Assembly: GCA_947173495.1 (NCBI GenBank)
Contig: CAMWFQ010000021.1
Span: 1-64,000, forward strand
DNA: 64,000 nucleotides
Direction of reading: 5' to 3'
Source of the DNA: an uncultured Lachnospiraceae bacterium
GTDB taxonomy: Bacteria > Bacillota > Clostridia > Lachnospirales > Lachnospiraceae
How positions within the stretch are numbered: the stretch's first letter is position 1; each line of letters begins with the position of its first letter. The notes under the pieces are model-generated. The model was not told the origin of the DNA. It was given only the letters and a program-made list of their open reading frames with translations, and searched no databases. Positions 46,261-54,177 of this stretch are shown here, in pieces. The position numbers and the translations under genes are program-made.

Positions 46261-47400
46261 TTATCCGTTCATGATCTTTCCCATAAAGTCTCCCAACGCC
46301 TGGGGCGTCATGGCGCCCACATGGGCCCCGAGATCAGCCAGACGCTGGGCAGTGTGCCGGTCATAGACCGGATTTGCCTCCAGATCCAGGGCGGTCAGAC
46401 AGATCAGCTTTGCGCCGCTTTCAATGATTCCCCGGCTGACATTCAAAAGCCCCTGCACACTGCCGCCCTCGCACAGATCGGAAACCAGCACCACCATGGT
46501 TCTGTGAGGATTCTCGATCAGAGATTCGCAATACTGCAGTGCTCCCGCTATGAAGGTTCCGCCGCCCAGCTGAATGCTCATAAGAGTCGCCACCGCATCC
46601 TCCAGATAGGCGCTCAGATCCACCACCTGCGTATCAAAGATCACCAGACGGGTATCCAGCATGGGAAGCCGGGCAAAAATTCCTGCCATTACCGCACTGT
46701 GAATCACAGAGTCCAGCATGGAGCCGCTCTCATCCACCGCAATGATCACCTTCCATTTATTGAAAATCCTGGTTCTGCTGTTAAAATACACCTGCTCCAG
46801 CATCAGCCTCTGGTTTTCCGTGTCATAGTGCCTTAAATTTTTGCGGATGGTCTTTTGGATGTCCAGATTACGCATGGAGGGAACAGAGCTTTTGGTATTG
46901 CGGTCGATCCTCCCCAGGAGCGAACGGCGGATATCACACATCAGCTTTTCTGCAATCTCCTCAGCCACCTTTTTCACGATGCGCCGGGCAGCATCCAGGA
47001 CCTCTCCCTTCATCAGATGCTTCAGCTGCAGGATGGTTTTTAAAAGCGCCTGATTGGGCTCCAGCTTTTCCAGTACCTCCTTGTCTGTCAGAAGCTCCGT
47101 CATTCCATAGGTGTCCAGCGCCTGTTTTTCCAGAATTTCCACCGTCTCCTTTGGAAAAAGCTTCCGGATACGGGTGATCCAGGTAGCGGCTGTGAGATGG
47201 CTTTCCTCTGTACCGCCCTGACGGCGCACATCCTCTCCCTGCTCCCTGCTGTACAGAAAGTCCAGCACCTCCTCCAGGTCCATGCAGGAGATTCCCTCTC
47301 CCAACGCCGCCCCGGGCCCGAAGGGCAAACGGTTCCGGGCATAGCTTCCCAGGATCAGACGCCATCTGTTTCTCTGACCGGTAGTTGCAGAATTTTCCAT
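46261..47400 (-). CDS. VWA domain protein (YehP-like)
   Basis: A 379-residue cytosolic protein. The N-terminal half is helical and includes a linker rich in Arg/Lys. The C-terminal von Willebrand A domain has an intact metal-ion-dependent adhesion site: DESGS (VIIAVDESGSML), Thr in GGGTFIAGAL and Asp in VLVSDLCEGGS. MoxR-type AAA ATPases typically work with such VWA proteins. It lies between the DUF5682 and SWIM genes with a 128-bp gap to the former. The ribosome site AAGGAG is 11 bases upstream. Confidence 0.9.
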   Translation of the reverse strand: MENSATTGQRNRWRLILGSYARNRLPFGPGAALGEGISCMDLEEVLDFLYSREQGEDVRRQGGTEESHLTAATWITRIRKLFPKETVEILEKQALDTYGMTELLTDKEVLEKLEPNQALLKTILQLKHLMKGEVLDAARRIVKKVAEEIAEKLMCDIRRSLLGRIDRNTKSSVPSMRNLDIQKTIRKNLRHYDTENQRLMLEQVYFNSRTRIFNKWKVIIAVDESGSMLDSVIHSAVMAGIFARLPMLDTRLVIFDTQVVDLSAYLEDAVATLMSIQLGGGTFIAGALQYCESLIENPHRTMVVLVSDLCEGGSVQGLLNVSRGIIESGAKLICLTALDLEANPVYDRHTAQRLADLGAHVGAMTPQALGDFMGKIMNG

Positions 47401-47528
47401 TCCTGTTTCTTCTCCTTTCCCATTCCCGGGAAACCACGGGAGAGCTGTCCGGAAAGCACCGGGCTTTTGCCCGTGCTATGCCCATGCCACACCCGCGCTT
47501 CTGCCCGTGCCACTGCCCGGAAAGCCTC

Positions 47529-49931
47529 TCAGAATTCTTTCCCGCTTCCTGCAAATGCATCCAGAAGCTCCCCATATTCATATTCCTCTGCCGAAACCAG
47601 CCTGCCCCTTAAAAGCTCCTGCTTCTTCGCACCGCAGAATCCGGCGGCCCTCCCGGCGATCCGGTCGATCTCCAGAGGAGTAAAATAACCGAATGCCTGC
47701 CGCAGCTCCGGCAGCAGCTTCATAAACGCCTCACCGGAGAGCCCTGCAAGCAACTTATCGATCATCAGCAGGAAATCATCCTTTACAAACACCAGATCCC
47801 TTGCCGTAAAAAAGAGTCCTCTCAAAAAGCCGGCGCTCTTCATCTGCCGCTCTTTTGTCCCCTGGAGATAACCTGCGGCCGTCTCCCCGATCCGGCTGCC
47901 ATAGGCGCTGTCATATCCGTAAAGAAGCCCCAGCACCGCGCCCTCAAGTCCCGGCTCCGGCTCCTTATGGGACAGAAGCCGCAGAAAGCTCTCCATAAGC
48001 GCCGGGCGGAAATGGGTAAAGCCCTTTTTCCCAGTTATCTGATAAAGAGACAGACAGCATTCCATGCAGCCCTGGAGCTGTTCCTGCTTTACCTGCGCCA
48101 TCCCCGGCAGGAGTTGTATGATTTTCTGAAAAGCAATGCCGATGAGCTCCTCCATCTCTGTAACGTTCTTTACCTGATAAAGATCCTGCAGCTCCCAGAG
48201 CATCCGCAGATGGGAAAAGCCCTCCGCCAGGGAAAAGAAATCGCCATCCGAGGTCAACACCGCCCTCATATGCAAAGCCATTTTCGCCTGTTCCTTCCAA
48301 AATCCCATCAGAAATCCCTGTGCCAGTAAACGAGCCGCCTCCCGGCTGCCGGTACTACCCGCAAACTTTTTCGCAAGCAGGGTTTGTGCCGCCTCCTCCA
48401 CCGTGCCTCCCGCTATGGACACATCCACCAGCGCTGCCAGCACCTGTCCGGAAAAACGATAGCTCCACACCTCCCGGAGCCGGTTTCTGTCACGTCTGCC
48501 TACCAGATCGGCACCCTTTCGACGCTGTGCAAATCCTGTTTCCAGAAACTGCGTCTGATACAAAAAACGGCTCAGGGCAAGATGCCTCTTCTTTGTAAAC
48601 AGCTCAAGGGTGATCTCCGCTCCTGCGGAGGAATGGATCTTCAGTCCATATTTCCCGCACTGCTCCTCAAAATCTGAAAGCAGCGGCGGACGAATTGCAT
48701 CCCTGCACAGCGTCCCCACCTGCGCGCCCGTGTTCAGCTCCGCCAGGAGCCGCAGAGGAAGATCCGAAGACGGATTGCATTCTCCCTTGACGAAGGCGGA
48801 AAGCGCTCCATCCTGCAGCTCAAAAAGCCCCGGCTCTGTCTTGCCCCGAAGAGCAGCCAGCCCTTTGGCCATGGAAAACGCACAGATCACATCATAGGAG
48901 GAGACCGCCTCCTTCTTTCGTCTCGCCCTTCTGCCTGCACTCACCAGCTGATGCAGCACTGCTTCCTCATATGCCTTAGCGGGATACTCCCTTTCCGAAA
49001 GTCCCTCCCAGACCTTCTGATAAAACCCGGGGGAACGCATTCCGCTGGCATAACCGTTCAGCGCATCCGCGGCCTCCATAGAGTAGGAGAGGGGATAAAC
49101 GCCCTGTTCCCGCTCATTCAGGTTATGGAGCTTTACGGCCTTTTTCCGGCAGATCAAATGTCCCTCCTGCTCCTTCAAAAGCTCCGGCAGCGCCCAGGTG
49201 TGAAAGCCTCCGGTCACCACCAGAATCCGCTGATACTTCCGGGAGGCCTCTGCAATCTGTTCCGCCATATACTGCTCCCGCAAAAGACATCCGTCTTCCT
49301 CCATCTCCTCCCGGGAAGTACGCTTTCTGGAAAGTCCGCAGTAGATAAGCAGCTGCCTGACAAACTCCTTTGTCTCTATGGAAAGAGCGCCGATCTCAAA
49401 ATATTTCTCCCATACCTCATCGAAATTTCTGAGCCCGGTCTTCTCACAGAGCAATTTCAGATACCGGCTGCGGCTCAAAAGATAATCGTCATTATAGGTC
49501 TGTTTTTCCCCCTGTCTGCGAAGTCCTCTGTTCTGAGCCGTCCCCAGCAGAATTTCCCCATAGGGAAGATCAATGAACTCTGCCGGAATGTTCCGCGCCT
49601 TCGCCTGTCTCAAGGCCTCCAGCTCCGGAGAAAAATCCAGAAAGGGGTAATAGCACTTATAATCTTCTTTTTCCTCGCTCAGAAGTCCCCTCTGATCCTT
49701 ATAAAAGTAGTACAGCGCAACCGGAGCCCTGGTATCCTCATGGGAAAGCACCGGAATCAGCTCCCGGGCATTCTGCGGCCCTTCGATCAGAATACACTCC
49801 GGCTTATAATCCTCCACTGCCTTTTTTAAATGAAAGGTACAGGCCGGACTGTGGTGGCGAACAGGAAAATAGAGAACCTGCCGGCTCAGATCATAGCAGA
49901 CGGATACCGGAAGCTCCTGAATGGATTCCAT
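47529..49931 (-). CDS. DUF5682 family protein (YehM-like)
   Basis: An 800-residue cytosolic protein. The start is set at 49931 (MESIQELPV), seven bases after AGAGGG and 14 bp after the MoxR stop. An earlier in-frame start would overlap the ATPase gene. The N-terminal 270 residues show the DUF5682 pattern (LYFPVRHHSPACTFHLKKAV, CILIEGPQNAREL, ILVVTGGFHTWALPELL). These paired conserved His and Glu positions resemble EreA/ChaN/TIKI-type metallohydrolase folds (inference). The C-terminal 400 residues are helical repeats. E. coli YehM occupies the same place in its cluster. Confidence 0.85.
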   Translation of the reverse strand: MESIQELPVSVCYDLSRQVLYFPVRHHSPACTFHLKKAVEDYKPECILIEGPQNARELIPVLSHEDTRAPVALYYFYKDQRGLLSEEKEDYKCYYPFLDFSPELEALRQAKARNIPAEFIDLPYGEILLGTAQNRGLRRQGEKQTYNDDYLLSRSRYLKLLCEKTGLRNFDEVWEKYFEIGALSIETKEFVRQLLIYCGLSRKRTSREEMEEDGCLLREQYMAEQIAEASRKYQRILVVTGGFHTWALPELLKEQEGHLICRKKAVKLHNLNEREQGVYPLSYSMEAADALNGYASGMRSPGFYQKVWEGLSEREYPAKAYEEAVLHQLVSAGRRARRKKEAVSSYDVICAFSMAKGLAALRGKTEPGLFELQDGALSAFVKGECNPSSDLPLRLLAELNTGAQVGTLCRDAIRPPLLSDFEEQCGKYGLKIHSSAGAEITLELFTKKRHLALSRFLYQTQFLETGFAQRRKGADLVGRRDRNRLREVWSYRFSGQVLAALVDVSIAGGTVEEAAQTLLAKKFAGSTGSREAARLLAQGFLMGFWKEQAKMALHMRAVLTSDGDFFSLAEGFSHLRMLWELQDLYQVKNVTEMEELIGIAFQKIIQLLPGMAQVKQEQLQGCMECCLSLYQITGKKGFTHFRPALMESFLRLLSHKEPEPGLEGAVLGLLYGYDSAYGSRIGETAAGYLQGTKERQMKSAGFLRGLFFTARDLVFVKDDFLLMIDKLLAGLSGEAFMKLLPELRQAFGYFTPLEIDRIAGRAAGFCGAKKQELLRGRLVSAEEYEYGELLDAFAGSGKEF

Positions 49932-49945
49932 AAAAATACCCTCTT

Positions 49946-51061
49946 CTATTTCAGGTATTTCCTCGCATCGTAATAGCTCCTCCATAAACCGCCCTCTTTT
50001 CCTCCTTTATCACGGATCACCGTCTGGAAATAGCTGCGCAGCTTTTCCATATCCTCGCTGTTTTCCTTCTGAATGGCGCCCACAAGATTCTGGACAAGGC
50101 ATCCCAGATCCATACGCTGATCTCCATAATAATAGGCCGTCATCATGGTCTGGTAATAGACGGATACCGCCTCGGCCGTACTCATCACCGCTGCCGGACG
50201 GTCAATGCGGTGTCCCATAGAAGAGACGCCCTCCCGCAGCTCATGATAGGTGGATGCCAGAATTTCCGCCACATCCTCATCCACCGGCATATCGATCTGA
50301 CTTCCGCGGGTCAGCTCCTCCACCTCGTTTATGATGATCTGCTTTTCCAGCGCCACATCCTGTACCGGCATGACCGTCTCGAAATTGAAACGCCGCTTCA
50401 GGGCGCTGCTCATCTCGTTGACTCCCTTGTCTCTCGTATTGGCTGTGCCGATCACATTAAAGCCCGCTCTGGCAAAGAGCAGCCCTTCCTCCCCCAGCTC
50501 CGGCACATTCAGCACCTTATCGCTGAGCACGCTGATCAGGCTGTCCTGAATTTCTGCAGGTGTTCTGGTAATCTCCTCAAACCGGGTAAGAATCCCCTGC
50601 TCCATCCCCAGGTAAAGAGGGGACGGCACCAGAGCCTCCCGCACCGGTCCCTTTGCCAAAAGCAGCGCATAATTCCAGCTGTATTTGATCATATCCTCTG
50701 TGGTGCCTGCCGTTCCCTGAATGGTATTGGTGCTGTTTCCGCTGATGGCCGCCGAGAGAAGCTCCGAGAGCATTGTCTTGGCCGTTCCCGGTTCCCCCAC
50801 CAGCATCAGTCCCCGATTGCCCGCCAGCGTAATAATACAGCGCTCCACCAGCGCATCATTTCCCAGATATTTCTTCCGGATCCAGATTTCTTCCCCGTTC
50901 AAAATAAGAGGCTTCCTGCTGCCCAGAATAAACGTCCGCACCGCCCTGGGCGAAAGCCGCCAGTTCAGAGGCTTTCTCTCATGGTCAGAAGCGGCCAGAG
51001 CCTCCAGTTCCTTTTGATAGCGCACCTCTACCGGCGGTTTGATTTGTATTTTTGATTCCAT
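49946..51061 (-). CDS. MoxR-family AAA+ ATPase (YehL-like)
   Basis: A 371-residue cytosolic ATPase, first gene of the cluster. It has Walker A GEPGTAKT, a Walker B-type strand (GILTRFEEITRTP), sensor 1 (GTANTRDKGVN), the arginine-finger region (SALKRRFNFETV) and a helical lid. Members remodel VWA-bound clients. A strong ribosome site (AAAGGAGG) precedes the ATG. Upstream lie three hairpins, two of them in a 51-bp direct repeat. Confidence 0.92.
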   Translation of the reverse strand: MESKIQIKPPVEVRYQKELEALAASDHERKPLNWRLSPRAVRTFILGSRKPLILNGEEIWIRKKYLGNDALVERCIITLAGNRGLMLVGEPGTAKTMLSELLSAAISGNSTNTIQGTAGTTEDMIKYSWNYALLLAKGPVREALVPSPLYLGMEQGILTRFEEITRTPAEIQDSLISVLSDKVLNVPELGEEGLLFARAGFNVIGTANTRDKGVNEMSSALKRRFNFETVMPVQDVALEKQIIINEVEELTRGSQIDMPVDEDVAEILASTYHELREGVSSMGHRIDRPAAVMSTAEAVSVYYQTMMTAYYYGDQRMDLGCLVQNLVGAIQKENSEDMEKLRSYFQTVIRDKGGKEGGLWRSYYDARKYLK

Positions 51062-51139
51062 GCCTCTTCCTCCTTTTGGACGGATTCCTCAAATTCTCGA
51101 TCAGAAACCCGTGAAACATTCAGCTTTCCGGGTTCGCCC

Positions 51140-51269
51140 CGCTCGCCGAATGTGTGGGCACATTCTTCTCGCTAACACTCATTATATCATGAATCTGCGA
51201 TTCATGATCGACATTCGCCGCTCGCCGAATGTGCAAGCACATTCTTCTCGCTAACACTCATTATATCAT
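51140..51269. repeat. Pair of 51-bp direct repeats flanking a perfect palindrome
   Basis: The segment at 51140-51190 recurs at 51219-51269 (49 of 51 identical). Each contains the inverted repeat gaatgtg/cacattc. Between them, 51187-51209 is a perfect 9-bp palindrome, atcatgaat/attcatgat. The array lies in the moxR 5' region and directly upstream of the tRNA promoter. Confidence 0.85.
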
Positions 51270-51298
51270 ATTGTTATGCGAAAAAAGACAAATTTCTG

Positions 51299-51326
51299 TT
51301 GTATTTTTCCTGAATTATGCTATACT
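51299..51326 (+). promoter_or_regulatory. Promoter of tRNA-Ala
   Basis: TTGTAT (51299-51304), a 16-base spacer and TATACT (51321-51326) end eight bases before the mature tRNA. Confidence 0.6.
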
Positions 51327-51334
51327 GGACGCAT

Positions 51335-51407
51335 GGGGCATTGGCGCAGCTGGGAGCGCGCCACACTGGCAGTGTGGAGGTCACGGGTTCGAATCCCGTA
51401 TGCTCCA
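51335..51407 (+). tRNA. tRNA-Ala (anticodon GGC)
   Basis: A 73-base cloverleaf. The acceptor GGGGCAT pairs with ATGCTCC (one G-T wobble), the D-arm is GCGC...GCGC, and the anticodon stem CCACA/TGTGG has loop CTGGCAG (anticodon 51368-51370). The T-arm is ACGGG-TTCGAAT-CCCGT and the discriminator is A. CCA is not encoded. A T-run follows, then a dispersed repeat. Confidence 0.97.
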
Positions 51408-51410
51408 TTT

Positions 51411-51500
51411 TTTATGCGCAGGCCCGCACAGAGGAACATGCCGTTAAAGCGGTGTGTGGGCCGCGCGGCGAGCAGGGAGAAAAAGCATCCCTACTCGTTT
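51411..51500 (-). repeat. Dispersed hairpin repeat, copy B, directly after tRNA-Ala
   Basis: On the minus strand it reads cgagtaggg...ccctgctcgccgcgcgg..., matching units of the 239-503 array and ending in the same cctgcgcataaaa edge at 51411. Its outer edge touches the tRNA terminator. Confidence 0.75.
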
Positions 51501-51545
51501 ATGAAGTACTTGAATAATCAGTAAATTACCTTCAAAATCATCAAT

Positions 51546-51578
51546 CACAAATTTGCAGGTGTTGGCAGCATGGAGGAT
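51546..51578 (+). repeat. 33-bp translation-start repeat, copy 1
   Basis: A cacaaatttgcaggtg...gcatggaggat segment, repeated at 52100-52132 with one difference. It supplies the GGAGG ribosome site of the 65-residue gene. Confidence 0.85.
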
Positions 51579-51582
51579 ACCT

Positions 51583-51780
51583 ATGACAGAGAATGAAAAA
51601 CTTGATCTGATTCTCTCAGAAGTGCAAGACATAAAAAAAGATGTCAGCAATTTAAAACGCCAGGTTCTGAAATCTACTGCTGAATTAAAGGCCATGGACG
51701 AATTGATTCTTGATGAAGTTGAAAGAGTGCATGGTATTTTAGACAGGCATAAAGCCGATCAGTCGGCACATACAGCATAA
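51583..51780 (+). CDS. Small coiled-coil protein, hypothetical
   Basis: A 65-residue, charged, helical protein with heptad character (LDLILSEVQDIKKDVSNLKRQV). The start is at 51583 (MTENEKLD), after GGAGG. No membrane segment is seen. Similar small coiled-coil proteins occur singly in many Clostridia genomes and on mobile elements, but the function is unknown. It is flanked by repeats and lies downstream of a tRNA, which suggests acquired DNA. Confidence 0.65.
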   Translation: MTENEKLDLILSEVQDIKKDVSNLKRQVLKSTAELKAMDELILDEVERVHGILDRHKADQSAHTA

Positions 51781-51835
51781 TCAAAACTACATAACTGTAT
51801 CGCACAAAATACAACGTGTAAAGTCTATTAAATGA

Positions 51836-52000
51836 TCAGGGCCTTTGCACTTTCTGGGCCTTCGGCCTGTCCTCATACCATTTGATTTCCCCTCCGGCAA
51901 AATGCGTCTTCGGCTGCAGTATGCTTATTCTGCCCATTTTGCTGATCTTTCCTCCGGTACATGTAACTGCAAATTCTATTGTCTGCGTCTTTTGCATCAT
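51836..52000 (-). CDS. Small hypothetical protein
   Basis: A 54-residue basic protein starting at 52000 (MMQKTQTIEFAVTC), three bases after GAGGTGG. Not recognised. It lies between the two 33-bp translation-start repeats and is oriented opposite to them. It is supported only by the ribosome site and an uninterrupted frame. Confidence 0.45.
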   Translation of the reverse strand: MMQKTQTIEFAVTCTGGKISKMGRISILQPKTHFAGGEIKWYEDRPKAQKVQRP

Positions 52001-52099
52001 AATCCACCTCACTGTTTGTATGAGCTTTTGTGTCTGCTTTCTGCATAGGATCATTATGCCAGATTATATGTCCCATAAAACTCCCTCAAACAGCATCGG

Positions 52100-52132
52100 C
52101 ACAAATTTGCAGGTGCTGGCAGCATGGAGGAT
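52100..52132 (+). repeat. 33-bp translation-start repeat, copy 2
   Basis: 32 of 33 bases match 51546-51578. It precedes an ATG whose frame closes after 15 codons, so it looks like the remnant of a duplicated small gene. Confidence 0.8.
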
Positions 52133-52151
52133 TATATGATCTTTGATGCGC

Positions 52152-52721
52152 TCAGATATCCAAGTCTCTTTTGGTACTGCTGACTTTTTTGCAGTAAAAT
52201 ATCAGCAGCTTCCAGGATGCCTTTCCCACCAGATATAAAATTGCTCCCGTAAGGATCGAAAGAAAAAATGCCGGAACCGGCTCCACTATATAACTGCCAA
52301 ATTGAAAAATCGCCACATTCTTCATAAAAGGAAGATTCAGCCGCAGCAGATAGTCTGCCAGCTTGGCGGCTCCCAGAATGGGGCAGAGCGCCCCGCAGAA
52401 CATGAAGACCGGAGCAATGATCCCCAGCGTGGGAATGACAAACAGCCCCGAAAAGCCCACCACGCTGTAAAATGCACAGACCAGCAGAAGCTTATTCAGA
52501 CCAAATCCCTTTTCCTTTGTAATCATATCTCCCAGATAGGCCTTTGCCATCTCCCTGGGATCTCCCAGTCTCTCCAGAATCTGCTGTTCCGGAAGGTTAT
52601 CGCTCTCCATCTCCAGGATGGAGCTCTTGATCTCTTTGACGATATCCACTCTTTCAGATGTGGGAAGCGGTTTTAAATGCCTGTCAACCGCGCTCAGATA
52701 TTTTTCCATTTCTTTATTCAT
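52152..52721 (-). CDS. HAAS/DUF1700-type membrane protein
   Basis: A 189-residue protein. The N-terminal HAAS domain (MNKEMEKYLSAVDRHLKPLPTSERVDIVKEIKSSI, ILERLGDPREMAKAYLG) is followed by three or four membrane segments. Its start overlaps the PadR gene by eight bases. Such HAAS proteins usually accompany PadR-like regulators in stress or envelope modules. Confidence 0.88.
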   Translation of the reverse strand: MNKEMEKYLSAVDRHLKPLPTSERVDIVKEIKSSILEMESDNLPEQQILERLGDPREMAKAYLGDMITKEKGFGLNKLLLVCAFYSVVGFSGLFVIPTLGIIAPVFMFCGALCPILGAAKLADYLLRLNLPFMKNVAIFQFGSYIVEPVPAFFLSILTGAILYLVGKASWKLLIFYCKKVSSTKRDLDI

Positions 52722-53058
52722 AATTTTGTTCTCCCTTCAGACTTGCAATCGCATGCAGAAGATTTTCCCATTCCTCCGCCATTGCTTTCAGATATTTTTC
52801 TCCCTCAGATGTCAGTGAATAATATTTCCGGGCAGGCACCCCCTCTGCCGAATCCTTCCAGACAGACTGCAGATAATGGTCCTTCTGCAGCCTTCTCAGC
52901 AGCGGATAAATCGTGCTCTCCGTAGAAGCAATAATGGGATACTTACTCAGCTCCTGTAATATTTCATACCCATAATATGTTTTTCTGCTCAGCATAAGCA
53001 GAATACAGTATTCCAGAGTTCCCCGTGCAATCTGTGACTGCCACTTTTCTAAATTCAT
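52714..53058 (-). CDS. PadR-family transcriptional regulator
   Basis: A 114-residue winged-helix repressor (GTLEYCILLMLSRKTYYGYEILQELSKY, STESTIYPLLRRLQKDHYLQS, RKYYSLTSEGEKYL). AAAGGAGG precedes the start. It probably represses itself and the membrane protein through the dyad in its promoter. Confidence 0.93.
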   Translation of the reverse strand: MNLEKWQSQIARGTLEYCILLMLSRKTYYGYEILQELSKYPIIASTESTIYPLLRRLQKDHYLQSVWKDSAEGVPARKYYSLTSEGEKYLKAMAEEWENLLHAIASLKGEQNYE

Positions 53059-53082
53059 GATGTACCTCCTTTATTTATATAC

Positions 53083-53111
53083 ATCGTACTACATAGTATT
53101 GTTTATGTCAA
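53083..53111 (-). promoter_or_regulatory. padR promoter with overlapping dyad operator
   Basis: Minus-strand TTGACA (53106-53111), a 17-base spacer and TACGAT (53083-53088). The imperfect palindrome TACTANNTAGTA (53087-53098) lies across spacer and -10, as expected for autorepression. Confidence 0.7.
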
Positions 53112-53322
53112 TATACATTCCGAAATCCATCTGTACCCACTCTTGGCTAAATATGCACTTTCTTACGGTCTGCGCAGCAAATGCGCAGACCTGGCTGAAT
53201 AGTTGCTATAAAAGTCTTCGACTTTCATAGCATGGATGGCCATGCGGCCCGCCAAAGCGGCAGGCTGAGCATGATGGGGGGGTACGAAGAAAACACATTT
53301 CTCCTGCTGCCTGCCGAGCGAG
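53112..53322. other. Intergenic region, hairpins only
   Basis: No convincing gene. It contains a ctataaaagtc/gactttcatag hairpin at about 53209-53231 and a gcatgg/ccatgc hairpin at about 53231-53246, just before the dispersed repeat. Confidence 0.5.
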
Positions 53323-53417
53323 GCGCAATCGAGTAGGGGAGGCTTTTCCCCCTGCTCGCGCGCGGAGCGCACGCTGCGTAAGCAGCAAACTTCCCTGTGC
53401 GCCCCTGCGCATAAAAA
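53323..53417 (+). repeat. Dispersed hairpin repeat, copy C
   Basis: It begins cgcaatcgagtagggga, pairs with ccctgctcg, continues gcgcgcgg...gtaagcagcaaactt and ends cctgcgcataaaa. This is the same order as copies A and B. Confidence 0.75.
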
Positions 53418-53456
53418 AAGAACTGCTCCACTCCACTTGAGTATCACAGCTCTTTT
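53416..53456 (-). terminator. Terminator downstream of the YczE-like gene
   Basis: On the minus strand aaaagagctg pairs with cagttctttt and is followed by a T-run. The loop is large. Confidence 0.55.
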
Positions 53457-53529
53457 CCTCTTTTTATGAATATCTGCCTCGACGCCCGGTTCTTTCCGCC
53501 TGGAATATCTGCCCTGCAAAAAGGCCCTC

Positions 53530-54177
53530 TTAAAGCTTCAGCAGCTTTTCGATCCTCCCCCGGAAAAACTGGATTAACGGCCCATTGCAGCAGGCATTTA
53601 CAATCGTCCCCAGCCCTACGATCTCCCAGATGCTGTTATGTGCCGACACGCAGAATACAATACCGATCACGATCACCGTCAGATCCGACAGCACCCTTGC
53701 CATACGGAAGGAGAGCTTATCCCGCGTATACTTTGTAATTATGATGGCAACGCTGTCGTAAGGCGAAATTCCCATATCCGCCAGCATATAACAGGCACAT
53801 CCCAGAGAGGCAAACAGGGTTCCCACTATCAGGAATACCACCCGGATGGGCATGGTCAGAGCCAGCCCGATCTGTTCCTGAAACACCCAGCACAGGAAGT
53901 CCGCCGTGTATCCCACCATGACCATGTTGACAACCGTGCCCAGCCCGATACAGCTCCTTACCGTAAACCACACCACTACAAGCAAAACCGCATTCGCAAT
54001 CAACTGCCAGTTTCCAAAGGACATATCAAGGAATCCGCTGATCCCCAGATTCATACAGGAAAAAGCATCCACGCCGAATCCGCTCATGCGATAGGATGCC
54101 ACGCAGGTTCCGATCAGAAAGATTCCCAGCAGCATCAGCCCAATCCGCCCGGGCGTGTATTTTTTCAGATGTCTCAA
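53530..54177 (-). CDS. YczE/YyaS/YitT-family membrane protein
   Basis: A 215-residue integral membrane protein with about five helices and the family pattern (SGFGVDAFSCMNLGIS, LADMGISPYDSVAIII). The ATG overlaps the alpha-galactosidase stop by four bases (ATGA). Function is unknown; a small-molecule transport or export role has been proposed for relatives. Confidence 0.87.
   Translation of the reverse strand: MRHLKKYTPGRIGLMLLGIFLIGTCVASYRMSGFGVDAFSCMNLGISGFLDMSFGNWQLIANAVLLVVVWFTVRSCIGLGTVVNMVMVGYTADFLCWVFQEQIGLALTMPIRVVFLIVGTLFASLGCACYMLADMGISPYDSVAIIITKYTRDKLSFRMARVLSDLTVIVIGIVFCVSAHNSIWEIVGLGTIVNACCNGPLIQFFRGRIEKLLKL

Noticed and set aside
51187-51209. Insertion-sequence terminal repeat
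   Set aside because: The palindrome is self-contained and no transposase or target duplication was found nearby.
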